DNA of 29,741 nucleotides from Candidatus Saccharibacteria bacterium UBA3749 (GTDB taxonomy: Bacteria; Patescibacteriota; Saccharimonadia; Saccharimonadales; Saccharimonadaceae). This document shows positions 14,040 through 21,727 of the stretch, piece after piece. Each line of letters begins with the position of its first letter. Within the stretch, counting starts at the first letter, position 1. The DNA is taken from contig DFGN01000028.1 of the NCBI GenBank assembly GCA_002371235.1, positions 1-29,741 of the forward strand, given 5' to 3'. The notes under the pieces are model-generated. The model did not search any database. It was given only the letters and a program-made list of their open reading frames with translations, and had not been told where the DNA came from. A program made the position numbers and the translations under genes.

Positions 14040-14093
14040 AAGTATGTGCACGCTACGCATACTTATTTTATCCGATAACATTAAGCATGTAAA
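14040..14093 (-). promoter_or_regulatory. Promoter and operator-like dyad of the RhuM-Fic gene
   Basis: On the minus strand, TTTACA (14088-14093), a 17-bp spacer and TAAAAT (14065-14070) form a good promoter. Right at the predicted start lies an inverted repeat, AAGTATG (14040-14046) with CATACTT (14058-14064), which contains GTGCAC. AAGGAA then precedes the ATG. The dyad would let a repressor, possibly the RhuM domain itself, block initiation. Confidence 0.6.
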
Positions 14094-14104
14094 GATCCCC
14101 CAAG

Positions 14105-16522
14105 CTACAATTCGCCCCAGTTGTGACCAGTGGTGACTTCGACGGCAAGCTTGATGTCTAATTCGGGGGCGACGGACTCCATTTCGCGCTTAAGAATGTC
14201 GGCGACCTCCTTCGCTTGGTCTTCATTACATTCGACAATTAGCGAATCGTGAACTTGCATGACGAGTTCTGCACCCTTTGGCAAGGCCTTGTCGACAGCG
14301 ATCATAGCACGCTTCATGAGGTCAGCCTCGGTGCCTTGAATTGGCATATTCTGAGCAGCGCGCTCGGCTGCTTGGCGAATAATAAAGTTACTGGATTTAA
14401 CATCGGGAGTAGGGCGACGGCGGCCGTAGTAGGTCTCTACAAAACTCTCTTCCCTGGCTTGTTTTAATATCGCATCTAGTTTGCGCTTAATTGGCGCACG
14501 AAGCTCGAAATAATTGTCAATAAATTGCTTCGCTTCAGCAATCGGCATTTTGGTAGCATCGGCTAAGCCTTTCACACTCATGCCATAGAGAATACCAAAA
14601 TTGATAACCTTGGCAGCCCGGCGTTGATTCTTGGTGACGTTTTCGAATGGAACCTTGAAAGCTTCGGATGCAGTCTTGGTGTGAATATCGATACCGTGAT
14701 TAAAATCGTCGATCAGAGCCTGATCGTTACTGAGAATTGCGGCAAGGCGAAGCTCAAACTGAGAGTAATCGGCAGAGACCAGAATCTTTCCCTCATCAGC
14801 AACAAACCCTTGACGGATACGTTTGCCCTCATCGGTACGAACAGGAATATTCTGGAGATTGGGATCTTTGGAGCTAAGACGACCGGTGGCGGTGACATTT
14901 TGAGTGAAGGTTGTATGAATACGACCACACTCATCCGCGAGATCTGGCATTGGAATGATATAGGTACTTAAAAGCTTGGCGGCTTCACGATATTCGATAA
15001 TCTTCGCAATAATCGGATGAAAACCTTTCAGCTTGTCTAGCTCTTTGGCACCAGTAGAAAATCCACGAGTAGTCTTCTTAATTCCTTTGGTTGGCAACTG
15101 TAATTTTGTAAATAACACGTCGGACAACTGGACTGGCGAGTTAACGTTAAATGTTACGCCCGCAATCGACTGGATTTCTTGTTCAAGCCTACCTACCTCA
15201 TCTTCATATTCGGCTTGGAGACTCTTAAAGTAGTTGCGATCTATTAGCATACCCTTCTCTTCCATTTTGTATAGGATTGGAATGAGAGGTAGGTCGAAAT
15301 CAGTATATATATTATATAACCGAGGAAGGTTTTGGAACGCAGCGAGTTGGCGTTGGTATTCCTCTTCAGGGACAACAAGCTGAGGCACGTCCCTCGCTAG
15401 CGGATCTAGCAAAAAGGCGGCTTGGCCAAGATCCCAAAATGATTTGCCGCAAAGAATCTCCTTAGCGATTTTCGGGTCTGAGTGCATGAGAGATTTGATG
15501 TCCCAGTCAATAATTCTGTCGGTTGGTATGGATGAGTTCAAGACGACACCGTCTTGGGATGAAGCACTCGTGCCTTTGGGCGGGTCCTGCCGGGCTTTCT
15601 CTTCTTCTATATCGTTAAGGCTCCGCGGGGATTCTCCTCCGGGTTTGTTGTTCGCCCATACCGTATCCTTCTCGATTCTGCGGATTAGAGAGTTAAATTC
15701 GAGTTTCTTTAAGCCGGCGACGACGCGGTCGTGATTGAAGATAAAATTAGACATATCTTCAAGCTTGATGGGGGCATCAAACATAATCTTGGCAAGCGTG
15801 CGCGACATGTAGGCAGAATCCTTGCCGGACTCGAGCTTAGTCCTAAGAGAGCCGGTGATTTGGCTTATATTATTATATACACCGTCCAAATCTCCGTAAT
15901 CGTTTAGCAATTTGGCGGCGGTTTTCTCACCAATACCAGGAATGCCCGGGATGTTATCTGATGAATCACCCTTCAGGGCTTTCAAATCTAGGAATTGCGA
16001 CTTCTTGATACCATATTTTGCCTCTAGCTCTGGAACGTTGATTTGCTCAATATTAGTAAAGCCTTTTAAAATTCGCCACATATGAGTATTATCGTCAACT
16101 ATCTGGAGCATATCAAGGTCGGATGAAATGATGTAAGTTTCCCAGCCACCGGCCTCATCGGCCTGTCTGCTCAAAGTACCAATAATGTCGTCGGCTTCGT
16201 AATTCTCTAGCTCAACAAAATTCCACCCGAGGTCGTGAATTAATGTCTTAAGTAGCGGAATTTGAGTATAAAAGTCCTCACCTGGCTTGATGCGACCAGC
16301 TTTATAGTCAGGGTAAATAGCGCGGCGCTTAACAACAGAGGTTTTTGAATCCCAAGCCACTACGACCTTAGTAGGGTCTAGTTTTTTTACAATCTCCATC
16401 GCGATTGCAGCAAAACCATAAACGCCGCCAGTAGGCGTGCCATCCGCCAGACTGAGTGCACCCATGGCATAATAGCCACGGTAGAATACCGATTTGCCAT
16501 CAATTAGTATTAGCTTCTTCAT
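14105..16522 (-). CDS. polA: DNA polymerase I
   Basis: An 805-residue replication/repair polymerase. Residues 1-290 are the 5' nuclease (LILIDGKSVFYRGYYAMG, YEADDIIGTL, SSDLDMLQIVDD, KGDSSDNIPGIPGIGEKTA). Residues 330-400 keep only a remnant of the 3'-5' exonuclease fold, without its DEDD acidic residues, so proofreading is probably absent, as in Taq (832 residues). The polymerase has motif A DYSQFELRLAA (Phe where Ile is usual), motif B RRAAKVINFGILYG (with the Phe that lowers dideoxy-nucleotide use) and motif C QVHDSLIVE. The linker at about residues 289-316 carries a GC-rich stretch that shares a 17-mer with argS. It follows the 16524 gene by one base and is likely co-transcribed. Confidence 0.97.
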   Translation of the reverse strand: MKKLILIDGKSVFYRGYYAMGALSLADGTPTGGVYGFAAIAMEIVKKLDPTKVVVAWDSKTSVVKRRAIYPDYKAGRIKPGEDFYTQIPLLKTLIHDLGWNFVELENYEADDIIGTLSRQADEAGGWETYIISSDLDMLQIVDDNTHMWRILKGFTNIEQINVPELEAKYGIKKSQFLDLKALKGDSSDNIPGIPGIGEKTAAKLLNDYGDLDGVYNNISQITGSLRTKLESGKDSAYMSRTLAKIMFDAPIKLEDMSNFIFNHDRVVAGLKKLEFNSLIRRIEKDTVWANNKPGGESPRSLNDIEEEKARQDPPKGTSASSQDGVVLNSSIPTDRIIDWDIKSLMHSDPKIAKEILCGKSFWDLGQAAFLLDPLARDVPQLVVPEEEYQRQLAAFQNLPRLYNIYTDFDLPLIPILYKMEEKGMLIDRNYFKSLQAEYEDEVGRLEQEIQSIAGVTFNVNSPVQLSDVLFTKLQLPTKGIKKTTRGFSTGAKELDKLKGFHPIIAKIIEYREAAKLLSTYIIPMPDLADECGRIHTTFTQNVTATGRLSSKDPNLQNIPVRTDEGKRIRQGFVADEGKILVSADYSQFELRLAAILSNDQALIDDFNHGIDIHTKTASEAFKVPFENVTKNQRRAAKVINFGILYGMSVKGLADATKMPIAEAKQFIDNYFELRAPIKRKLDAILKQAREESFVETYYGRRRPTPDVKSSNFIIRQAAERAAQNMPIQGTEADLMKRAMIAVDKALPKGAELVMQVHDSLIVECNEDQAKEVADILKREMESVAPELDIKLAVEVTTGHNWGEL
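15577..15658. repeat. Degenerate GC-rich palindromic insert in the polA linker
   Basis: The block starts TGGGCGGGTCCTGCCGG (15577-15593), identical to 26727-26743 in argS, and ends CGCCCA (15653-15658), complementary to its start. The middle pairs poorly. It encodes a charged, Pro-rich linker between the 5' nuclease and the rest of PolI. It is probably an older copy of the argS element; the left half is a much better match than the right. Confidence 0.5.
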
Positions 16523-16523
16523 A

Positions 16524-16961
16524 TTAAAGCCCTATGTATTCACGACCAATACGACGTGAAATAAGTGATTTGATGGTCATAAGGATTTTGGGTTTCTCCT
16601 GACAGGAACCTAACTCGCAGAGTTCAATCGCATCAACATCGTATTTGAGGTCTACAGTGTTAATATCATCATATACTAACAAACTACGGTTAACAGTATT
16701 ATCATTAATACTCTCATCCTCTACGAGAATTTTGTCGTCGTAGACGTAATACTTGGTTCTAATCTTGCTGCCTTCTGTGTAGTTGTCAGTCACAAAAAAC
16801 CGGTAGCCTTCCGGTACCGCCGCCGAAACGTTACTGTTCAAGGTGTTTATGAAGGTATATACTAACATTCCAATACAAATACCTGCGAGCGCCCAAAGCG
16901 TGTAACGCATCCAATTACCCTTTTTGTATGCCACATTGGATAAATTACTAATGTCTGTCAA
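16524..16961 (-). CDS. Small single-pass membrane protein, unknown function
   Basis: I do not recognise this gene. It has 145 residues, with a membrane helix at about 20-40 (YTLWALAGICIGMLVYTFI), a short N-terminus and an outer domain of about 100 residues (strands, two Cys in CELGSC) ending in basic residues. The start is TTG at 16961, overlapping the stop of the kinase gene as TTGA; AAGGAG lies 8 nt upstream, inside that gene. polA follows after one base. The arrangement suggests one transcript: kinase, membrane protein, polA. Confidence 0.7.
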   Translation of the reverse strand: MTDISNLSNVAYKKGNWMRYTLWALAGICIGMLVYTFINTLNSNVSAAVPEGYRFFVTDNYTEGSKIRTKYYVYDDKILVEDESINDNTVNRSLLVYDDINTVDLKYDVDAIELCELGSCQEKPKILMTIKSLISRRIGREYIGL

Positions 16962-17524
16962 AACCCTATCTCCTTAATTATGTTTTTTAGTTGATTTTGC
17001 AAATCTTCGATCGTGCCATTATTCAAGATATAGTAATCGGCGGCGGCGATGGGGCCACCCTTTTCGAGATTTTCAATCTCGCTGCGATCGCGCTCACGAA
17101 TCGCTTTACCATCAAAAGAGCGCCCAGGACGCTTGGCAACGCGATCGTACCTCAGGTGCTTGTCTACTACTATTGCAATAAATGTCAGACATTTCGGGAA
17201 CTCGTGCTTCAAGGTCTTATATTCGGTCCAGGAATAAACACCGTCTAAGACAATGCGCTTCTGACCAGCACCGATTAAATCCCTAGTCTCGGCGATGACT
17301 TGACGCACTACCCAATCCTTACCCTCCTTCTCGCGGATTTCTTCACGAAACTTCTTTTCAGACTCACCATCCTCGGTACGAGGGATGCCGCGCTTTTCCA
17401 TTTCTTTGTAAATCATGCCACCGAAGTAAACTTTCGGATAGCCCTGATCGGTTAAATAATCCACTGCTACTGATTTGCCGCTACCGGACATGCCGACAAT
17501 TGCGACGATTTTGACGTTATCCAT
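16958..17524 (-). CDS. P-loop nucleoside/dephospho-CoA kinase-like protein
   Basis: A 188-residue cytoplasmic kinase-like protein. The Walker A loop is GMSGSGKS (residues 11-18); YFGGMIYKEMEKRGI, RIVLDGVYSWTEY and RYDRVAKRPGRSFDGKAIRERDR follow, the last being an Arg-rich LID. The closest pattern is the UPF0200/dephospho-CoA-kinase-related group (AMP-kinase fold) rather than canonical CoaE, so the substrate is uncertain. A TATACT -10 (17531-17536) sits 6 nt before the ATG and there is no SD, so it is probably leaderless. It overlaps the next gene by 4 nt. Confidence 0.7.
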   Translation of the reverse strand: MDNVKIVAIVGMSGSGKSVAVDYLTDQGYPKVYFGGMIYKEMEKRGIPRTEDGESEKKFREEIREKEGKDWVVRQVIAETRDLIGAGQKRIVLDGVYSWTEYKTLKHEFPKCLTFIAIVVDKHLRYDRVAKRPGRSFDGKAIRERDRSEIENLEKGGPIAAADYYILNNGTIEDLQNQLKNIIKEIGF

Positions 17525-17530
17525 ATTTAT

Positions 17531-17539
17531 AGTATAGCA
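17531..17539 (-). promoter_or_regulatory. Extended -10 promoter of the kinase-16524-polA unit (leaderless)
   Basis: The minus strand reads TGCTATACT, with 6 nt (ATAAAT) to the ATG at 17524. Confidence 0.6.
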
Positions 17540-17583
17540 CAGTGCCGACCCAGATTAATAAATTTAATCATTACTAATAACTA

Positions 17584-17592
17584 TGATATAAT
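17584..17592 (+). promoter_or_regulatory. Extended -10 promoter of the APH-type gene (leaderless)
   Basis: TGATATAAT, with 6 nt (GCGGGC) to the ATG at 17599. No SD is possible in so short a leader. Confidence 0.65.
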
Positions 17593-17598
17593 GCGGGC

Positions 17599-18417
17599 AT
17601 GAATACTTTTTTTACCACATCTGACCCACTGGATGAAATCATTGCAAAAACCCTAACTGACAAAAAAGTCCTCGAGACTAAGCATATCTTGACTGGCTGG
17701 ACCAATATTGTAATCGAAGTAACGACTGATGCTGGAGCGTATTTTTTCCGATTCCCCAGAAACCCGTTCTGGTCACGCATGATAGTTAAAGATGCTGCGG
17801 TTTGTAATTTTGTTGATGGCAAAACCTCATTCTATACGCCACAGATGAAGTTGTACTATGACGATAGCGGACGGCCATTTTCGGTACACCAAAAAATCGA
17901 AGGGTATACACTTGGAGACCGTATCTATCATTTGTCTCATACCGCAATTACTGGTGTAGCTTATGATGCAGCCAAATTTATAAAAGAACTATCCGGAATA
18001 GATTTACGTGGCGCGCCGAAGGAAGTAAAATTTCCCCTAAGTGAATTTCTGCATGAGTTGGATTACGAGCATTACGAGAAACATATAGATGCCGATCATG
18101 AATATATCCGCGAGACGGAAGGCAATTCCCTAGTGCATGGAGATTTAAACCTCGGAAATATCCTGCTTAACGAAGACAATAAAATGATTGGCGTGATTGA
18201 TTTTTGTTTTGCTGGGACTGGGAATCCAAATATGGACGTGGCACGAATGATATCAAGACCGGCACCGGAAGAATTTCAGGAAAAGTTTCTGAAGCAGTTC
18301 GACAAAAGTGACACTAATGAAATTTCGCGTATGAAAGAGGCATGGCAACATATTGATAATGGATACGCGGAGCATATCCGGGCGCATTTCCCAGAGATAA
18401 ATTTGAATCAGTTGTAG
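17599..18417 (+). CDS. APH/choline-kinase family phosphotransferase
   Basis: A 272-residue kinase-fold protein. The Brenner catalytic loop is HGDLNLGNILL (His180, Asp182, Asn187) and the DFG-like metal site is VIDFCFAG (Asp201), followed by NMDVARMI. The N-terminal lobe has a glycine-poor loop and a strand with Arg-Phe-Pro-Arg. Family members phosphorylate aminoglycosides, choline, ethanolamine or sugars; the sequence does not fix the substrate, and resistance should not be assumed. It is transcribed alone, divergently from the kinase gene at 16958, from a leaderless promoter. Its TAG stop lies in a 14-bp palindrome. Confidence 0.85.
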   Translation: MNTFFTTSDPLDEIIAKTLTDKKVLETKHILTGWTNIVIEVTTDAGAYFFRFPRNPFWSRMIVKDAAVCNFVDGKTSFYTPQMKLYYDDSGRPFSVHQKIEGYTLGDRIYHLSHTAITGVAYDAAKFIKELSGIDLRGAPKEVKFPLSEFLHELDYEHYEKHIDADHEYIRETEGNSLVHGDLNLGNILLNEDNKMIGVIDFCFAGTGNPNMDVARMISRPAPEEFQEKFLKQFDKSDTNEISRMKEAWQHIDNGYAEHIRAHFPEINLNQL

Positions 18418-18469
18418 CCTAGGCTACTCTTTACTAAAGCGTAGCCATTGTTGTAATTTTTACAACAAT
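18414..18469. terminator. Two hairpins between convergent genes
   Basis: GTAGCCTAGGCTAC (18414-18427) is a perfect palindrome over the APH stop. ATTGTTGTAA/TTACAACAAT (18447-18456 with 18460-18469) is a perfect 10-bp hairpin touching the stop of the zeta-type gene. The second resembles the TTACAAC/GTTGTAA stem of the elements at 4042 and 24642. A U-run is weak, so terminator function in both directions is plausible but not strong. Confidence 0.5.
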
Positions 18470-19275
18470 TAATTATCTAAATTTGTAAGATATTGTATCT
18501 TGGCATTACGACGAGCGTCATCGTCTTTTTGAGGCAAATCTTCACAAGTAGAATATTTGTCAAAGACGGTTCGACATCTTGCAATGGGACCATCATAGAC
18601 AGGTGGCTTATCGTACACACTCCAGAGAATAATCCGTGTATCAGGGGCATCATCGGCGTAAAAATCAAGAGCCTTGGCCGTAGCGCGGATAAATTCGGCT
18701 TCAGTTTCTTTGGTATGACGCCAGGCACGCCCAGCAAGATACCGTTCGGTAACGGTAGGCGATACGGCAATCATCAGGATTAACATCTCATAATTTCCGG
18801 CTTGTAGCAACTTCAGAAGGATTCCTTCCATCTCTGGATCAAGTAGGGTTACATCAAGTAGGATGTCATAACCACCCTTTATTAATTCTGATAAAACAAG
18901 AAATAGCATTATTGTAGCGAACTCGTCTGTGTTCTTGCGAAGATTCTCTTCGCCATAGAATTCTTTGATTTCATGAAAATGTGGATGATATTCGACGAAT
19001 CGGCGAGCTGCCAGTAAAATAGGTTCGAAATTATTCTTTTCACAGTATGCCTCTACGGCGGGAAGAATCTGAGTGGTTTTACCGGAACCGGAAATCCCGG
19101 CAATGCGAATCAGATGATGGTTCTTGGTGGCAGAGAGAGTAAAATCCGCAATCACCTGCTTCAAAATGGCTGGATACTCAGCTAACCCTACTTGCCATTC
19201 TGGCTTCACCTCGCTCGGCCAGTGCGACTTCATGTATTTGATGATTTGTTCTAATTCTCGATTACTTTCAAGCAT
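18469..19275 (-). CDS. Zeta-toxin-type P-loop kinase
   Basis: A 268-residue protein. Walker A is GISGSGKTT (residues 60-68). The later pattern (ARRFVEYHPHFHEIKEFYG, ILLDVTLLDPEMEG, RYLAGRAWRHTKETEAEFI) fits the zeta toxin/UDP-GlcNAc-kinase-like group: a P-loop, a substrate-binding acidic region and an Arg-rich LID. The family blocks peptidoglycan precursor use when uncontrolled, but some members are housekeeping kinases. No epsilon-like antitoxin is adjacent. It overlaps the end of dagK by 25 nt and is the last gene of the dnaG-rpoD operon, which argues for a housekeeping role. Confidence 0.65.
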   Translation of the reverse strand: MLESNRELEQIIKYMKSHWPSEVKPEWQVGLAEYPAILKQVIADFTLSATKNHHLIRIAGISGSGKTTQILPAVEAYCEKNNFEPILLAARRFVEYHPHFHEIKEFYGEENLRKNTDEFATIMLFLVLSELIKGGYDILLDVTLLDPEMEGILLKLLQAGNYEMLILMIAVSPTVTERYLAGRAWRHTKETEAEFIRATAKALDFYADDAPDTRIILWSVYDKPPVYDGPIARCRTVFDKYSTCEDLPQKDDDARRNAKIQYLTNLDN

Positions 19276-20180
19276 TTTTTGCTCTTTCTGATTTCAATTG
19301 TTCTGATATTTTTAAAGGTTTGTGACTCGCCTTCGGACTGAAGAGTAATGGTAGCTGGGCAAGTGAAAGTCAACGTATCTCCTTCCGTAGCTTCACCTGG
19401 AATACGAGAGAGAATGCTTTTTGCCATAAGCTTTGTAAGACGCCAAAAGCTGGCGAGACGATCGGTTTCACTTCGGAAGAAAACTGGATCGTGAAAATCT
19501 TCCCTTCCTCTCATCACCCGGGCCATGGAGTGGCCATTTACTGCCGCGTAGTCCGTGACCTTGATGGACTGCAGCTCACCATTCAGGCTAAATTCCGGGA
19601 TGAATTGTTTGGCGTGACGATTCTTAAAGTACCAGCTAGCTAGATTAGTGTAAGAACCGATCTTGCGGCCAAACTTAGTTTTTAATTTGGCACGCATTTC
19701 GGGTGAATTATACAGACTGACGGCTTCGGCAGTCATACCGATGGTTACATAACAGGTGGCGTAGCGAAAGAATTTGCCATCGATATAAACCTCTAGTGGG
19801 TAATAATCTCGCTGTTTGTGGTTAATAGAATCTTGGTTATCCACGCCATCAAATATGTCATCTAGCGACTTGGTCCCTAAGGAGCGCGCTAGGTCATTAA
19901 AATTACCGTACGGTAAAACTGCAAGCGTAGCATCTTTGTCGGATTCTAAAATTGCGTTCGAGGCAATGATGCCAGTAGCATCACCGCCGGCCGAAATAAC
20001 TAAATCGCCATCCTTGATAAGTTGTGACAAACGTAAGATGTTATCTTTCAAGTTGGTCGGCGCGACTTCGTATCTTCCCACCATACAACCTTTGAACTCG
20101 GTTAGGCGGTCCAGCACCTCAGCACGAACATCCTCGGCACGAGAAGAACGAGGGTTATAGATGATAAGAAGGCGTTTCAT
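19251..20180 (-). CDS. Diacylglycerol kinase family lipid kinase
   Basis: A 309-residue protein with the DAGK/LCB5 catalytic pattern: IIYNPRSS at the start (NPxS), SAGGDATG (65-70; the family usually has GGDGT, here Ala replaces the Gly) and LPYGNFNDLARSLG (89-102). A conserved C-terminal beta-sandwich with AVNGHSMARVMR follows. Family members phosphorylate diacylglycerol, sphingoid bases or undecaprenol-type lipids at the membrane. Its start lies 2 nt from the pilin stop without an obvious SD, so coupling is likely. The Gly-to-Ala change in the nucleotide loop may alter activity. Confidence 0.85.
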   Translation of the reverse strand: MKRLLIIYNPRSSRAEDVRAEVLDRLTEFKGCMVGRYEVAPTNLKDNILRLSQLIKDGDLVISAGGDATGIIASNAILESDKDATLAVLPYGNFNDLARSLGTKSLDDIFDGVDNQDSINHKQRDYYPLEVYIDGKFFRYATCYVTIGMTAEAVSLYNSPEMRAKLKTKFGRKIGSYTNLASWYFKNRHAKQFIPEFSLNGELQSIKVTDYAAVNGHSMARVMRGREDFHDPVFFRSETDRLASFWRLTKLMAKSILSRIPGEATEGDTLTFTCPATITLQSEGESQTFKNIRTIEIRKSKKCLKVIEN

Positions 20181-20182
20181 GG

Positions 20183-20707
20183 TTACTGGTTTAGCGAAAT
20201 TGTGGTTTCAGAGCTAGTAGCGGACTCTTGACGAAGTTTGTCGACGGATTCATCGTAGTTTGGTAATAACCAATAGAGCAGTGCATACAAAGCGACATAG
20301 GCAACAAGACCTATGACAATCTCAATTAATCGCTGCTTGGCCTTGCGGGTCTGCTCTTCATTGCCGCCAGCAGTGAGGTACTGAATGCCAACGATCGTAA
20401 TACCGATAATGCCAAGGATGCCAATGCCGATGGTCATAATGTTAAGAATTAGCCTCAGAAGATCGTAGATAGAGCTGCCATCTTCATCGCAGGAACAATT
20501 GTAAGTTTCTTTAGTAGAGTTTGAGTCAACTTTATTGCCATCTTTAGTTTCTTTAGTAGAGTTTGAGTCAACTTTATTGCCATCTTTATCGCATTTATCC
20601 GTGCCGAGCACTGAGGTGAGGGTACATTTCTCTGCAGCATATACAGGAGCGACCGCAATAATAAATGCTGTCATTACCGTTAGTATACTTATAATTAGCT
20701 TCTTCAT
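20183..20707 (-). CDS. TrbC/VirB2-like pilin subunit
   Basis: A 174-residue protein. Residues 1-25 are a signal peptide (KKLIISILTVMTAFIIAVAP, cleavage after VYA). A Cys-rich stretch contains an exact duplication, KDGNKVDSNSTKET at 41-54 and 55-68. Two membrane helices follow (about 83-110 and 127-148) with GG-x-EEQ-x-RKAKQR between them, the usual layout of VirB2/TrbC pilins of type IV secretion. The long tail is Ser/Thr-rich. It has the best SD in the operon (AGGAGG). Its place between rpoD and dagK is unusual for a secretion gene; no other T4SS gene is here. Confidence 0.75.
   Translation of the reverse strand: MKKLIISILTVMTAFIIAVAPVYAAEKCTLTSVLGTDKCDKDGNKVDSNSTKETKDGNKVDSNSTKETYNCSCDEDGSSIYDLLRLILNIMTIGIGILGIIGITIVGIQYLTAGGNEEQTRKAKQRLIEIVIGLVAYVALYALLYWLLPNYDESVDKLRQESATSSETTISLNQ
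20504..20587 (-). repeat. Exact 42-bp tandem duplication in the pilin gene
   Basis: Two identical 42-bp units, 20504-20545 and 20546-20587, encode the 14-residue repeat in the extracellular part of the pilin. Because 42 is a multiple of three, gain or loss of a unit keeps the frame. Confidence 0.9.
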
Positions 20708-20715
20708 GGTGCCTC

Positions 20716-21690
20716 CTATCTTAAATACTCGTGTAGTTTTTTGGTGTCTTTGTTTTTGCGAAGCTTAGAAAGAGCCTTCGCCTCAATCTGGCGGATGCGC
20801 TCGCGAGTAACGTCAAATTCGTTGCCAACCTCTTCCAGGGTATGTGGCCTGCCACCACCGATACCAAAACGAAGACGAATAATCTTTTGTTCGCGATCGG
20901 TGAGAGTAGAAATGATTTCAGACAATTGTTCTTTCAATATCTGATTGGAGGCAGCTTCTTCGGGAGAGTCGCGTTCTTCGTCTTCGACAAAATCACCAAG
21001 CACAGAGTCTTCATCGTCACCATCACGACCAACTGAGGCATCAAGCGAAGCAATGTCCTGCTTGATACGCATAACGTAGTCAATCTTCTCTGGTTCCATG
21101 TCGAGAGCCTTGGCGATCTCTTCATTGGTGGGTTCACGGTTAAGCTCGGTAGTGAGTTTGCGGGTGGTGCGAAGGACTTTATTGATTGTTTCTACCATGT
21201 GGACAGGAATACGGATAGTACGCGCCTGATCCGCGATAGCCCTGGTAATAGCTTGACGCACCCACCAAGTGGCGTAAGTAGAAAACTTGAAGCCCTTGCC
21301 GGGATCAAATTTATCTACAGCACGTAGTAAACCAGTATTCCCTTCTTGAATTAAGTCAAGAAAATCTAGACCACGTCCGCCATATCGCTTAGCGATGGAT
21401 ACGACTAAGCGCATGTTGGCTTCGACCATTTTGTCCTTGGCCTCCTTGTCGCCTTTGACAATTCTCTGAGCTAGATCAGCCTCCTCTTCCTGAGTTAAAA
21501 GTGGGATTTTGCCAATTTCGCGAAGATAGAGCCTGACCGAATCATCGGCAAAAGCATCTACATTTTCAGCAGTAATAGCTAAATCCTCATCGGTTAGCTC
21601 CTCTTCATTCTCAAGATCATCAGACTCTGGCTCATCAAAATCAAGTGCCAAATCACTCGCATTCAAAATATCATCATTCTTAGAGTCCAT
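20716..21690 (-). CDS. rpoD: Primary sigma factor (sigma-70/RpoD type)
   Basis: A 324-residue sigma factor. After a short acidic N-terminus in place of region 1.1 come region 1.2 (DSVRLYLREIGKIPLLTQEEE), region 2 (NMRLVVSIAKRY, DLIQEGNTGLLRAVDKFDPGKGFKFSTYATWWVRQAI, RTIRIPVHMVE), region 3 and region 4.2 (TLEEVGNEFDVTRERIRQIEAKALSKLR). Nearly all residues that read the -10 and -35 are standard, which fits the TATAAT boxes in the window. The dnaG-rpoD order is the widespread bacterial arrangement. It also has its own promoter (21699-21727), whose -10 is 8 nt from the ATG and overlaps the dnaG stop region, and no SD. Confidence 0.96.
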   Translation of the reverse strand: MDSKNDDILNASDLALDFDEPESDDLENEEELTDEDLAITAENVDAFADDSVRLYLREIGKIPLLTQEEEADLAQRIVKGDKEAKDKMVEANMRLVVSIAKRYGGRGLDFLDLIQEGNTGLLRAVDKFDPGKGFKFSTYATWWVRQAITRAIADQARTIRIPVHMVETINKVLRTTRKLTTELNREPTNEEIAKALDMEPEKIDYVMRIKQDIASLDASVGRDGDDEDSVLGDFVEDEERDSPEEAASNQILKEQLSEIISTLTDREQKIIRLRFGIGGGRPHTLEEVGNEFDVTRERIRQIEAKALSKLRKNKDTKKLHEYLR

Positions 21691-21698
21691 TACATGGA

Positions 21699-21727
21699 AT
21701 TATAAGCTATTTTTGTGATTTTTGCAA
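21699..21727 (-). promoter_or_regulatory. Internal rpoD promoter (leaderless)
   Basis: TTGCAA (21722-21727), a 17-bp spacer and TATAAT (21699-21704), with 8 nt to the rpoD ATG. It overlaps the last codons of dnaG, so rpoD can be made apart from primase. Confidence 0.6.

Noticed and set aside
13055..20180. Prophage or plasmid island suggested by RhuM-Fic, zeta-type kinase and pilin genes
   Set aside because: They are interleaved with polA, rpoD and dnaG; no integrase, transposase, att site or phage structural gene is seen.
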